Both the position numbers and the translations under genes were made by a program. A stretch of DNA of 64,000 nt from Bog-532 sp963775825 (GTDB taxonomy: Bacteria; Actinomycetota; Actinomycetes; Streptosporangiales; Streptosporangiaceae), in the NCBI GenBank assembly GCA_963775825.1, contig CAVZKY010000007.1:62001-126000 (forward strand). Reading direction: 5' to 3'. Of the stretch, positions 63,575 through 64,000 are shown piece after piece; the stretch's first letter is position 1; every line of letters begins with the position of its first letter. Below the pieces are notes generated by a model. That model saw only the letters and a program-made list of their open reading frames with translations. It did not search any database and was not told the DNA's origin.

Positions 63575-64000
63575 TCACCGTATGGGGGGCGGTGTGCCTT
63601 CCTCGGTGGCACCGAGCTCGGCGCTCCATCCGGACGTCCGGTAGGCATGGTGAAAGGCCGAGCGGAGAAAGTCCACGGCTGCGGCGTGCGGGTCGGGGGC
63701 GGCGCGGACGTCATCCCAGTCCAGGATGTACTCCTCCAGGGTCTGGTCCCAGCGGGCGGCCGCTGGGGACGAGGTAGCGCCGGCGAAGCCGGGCGGCGCC
63801 GGATAGGCGTAGGCGTAGAAGGCCGCCCGGTGGCGGGCGTCCCCAGGCCACCAGCCGACCACGACCTGCTGGGCGTCGGATGCGTTGCGCGTGATGAAGC
63901 CGTCGGAGGGCGGGTCGGCCGGGGCACCGGAGAACATCAATACGCACAGGTCGAACGAGCCCCACCACGCGTTGACCGGCGTGGACCGGCCCCGGTACGG
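63575..64000 (-). CDS. DUF5996 family protein, 5' end beyond the window
   Basis: About 141 C-terminal residues of a DUF5996 protein: NAWWGSFDLCVLMFSG from the window edge, then SDAQQVVVGWWPGDARHRAA, FYAYAYPAPPGFAGAT, WDQTLEEYILDWDDVRAAPD and the usual ending GATEEGTPPPIR. Full-length members have about 300 residues. Family function is unknown; no catalytic motif is evident. Confidence 0.85.
   Translation of the reverse strand, partial: PYRGRSTPVNAWWGSFDLCVLMFSGAPADPPSDGFITRNASDAQQVVVGWWPGDARHRAAFYAYAYPAPPGFAGATSSPAAARWDQTLEEYILDWDDVRAAPDPHAAAVDFLRSAFHHAYRTSGWSAELGATEEGTPPPIR

Overview
The window comes from a high-GC actinobacterium. Supporting signs are the GC-rich third positions, GTG and TTG starts, a mycothiol-linked formaldehyde dehydrogenase, a WhiB regulator, actinobacterial GlgC/GlgM-type glycogen genes, a DUF222/HNH endonuclease, an ECF42-type sigma factor with its DGPF partner, DUF4032, DUF4331 and Suc_Fer-like families. 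No rRNA, tRNA, CRISPR array, phage module or complete insertion sequence was recognised, and the genus cannot be fixed from this DNA alone.

Layout. 1-8.2 kb: glgC (cut by the window edge) and glgA/glgM, a DUF4032 protein, a winged-helix protein, an encapsulin with its DyP peroxidase cargo, and an SGNH hydrolase. 8.2-11 kb: a rearranged zone in which a zinc-type alcohol dehydrogenase has been split on either side of a DUF222/HNH gene, apparently by an inversion. 11-17.5 kb: methyltransferase, PLP enzyme, DinB-like protein, SDR, HtrA-like protease and a LysM/lysozyme-like protein. 18-25.5 kb: DGPF/ECF42 pair, FAD oxidase, IclR regulator, LLM flavin oxidoreductase and a P450. 26.4-36 kb: NfeD-like plus flotillin, L,D-transpeptidase, carbonic anhydrase, a polytopic membrane protein, an HpnB-type glycosyltransferase and a sigma factor fused to a zinc-finger/membrane tail. 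36-42.6 kb: mycothiol-dependent dehydrogenase, epimerase, GbsR/MarR-type regulator divergent from an ABC exporter, and proS. 42.7-49.4 kb: a Tyr/Pro-rich membrane protein, a Ser/Thr/Ala-rich surface protein, and a compact three-gene operon (repeat peptide, JmjC/cupin oxygenase, Suc_Fer-like protein). 49.4-55.7 kb: truncated signalling genes, DUF4331, GNAT, a coaD-like gene joined to a kup remnant, a duplicated acidic mini-protein and a WhiB7-like gene. 55.8-64 kb: DUF4097 with a DrrAB-type ABC pair inside two copies of a 66-bp direct repeat, an MFS remnant, murJ, SDR with another MFS remnant, and a DUF5996 gene cut by the window end.

Two kinds of damage are visible. About fifteen otherwise intact genes carry one or two single-base-type frameshifts, often in short repeats or homopolymers, which could be sequence error. 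A separate set (ADH, kinase/GAF, LuxR regulator, SBP56, kup, two MFS genes) are truncations or junctions that base-calling error cannot explain. The best candidate for an undescribed system is the operon at 46.85-49.35 kb. A 106-residue peptide made of four identical 23-residue units, each with one His and several Asp, is followed at once by a JmjC-type oxygenase and a thioredoxin-like ferredoxin protein. This suggests enzymatic hydroxylation of a repeat peptide.
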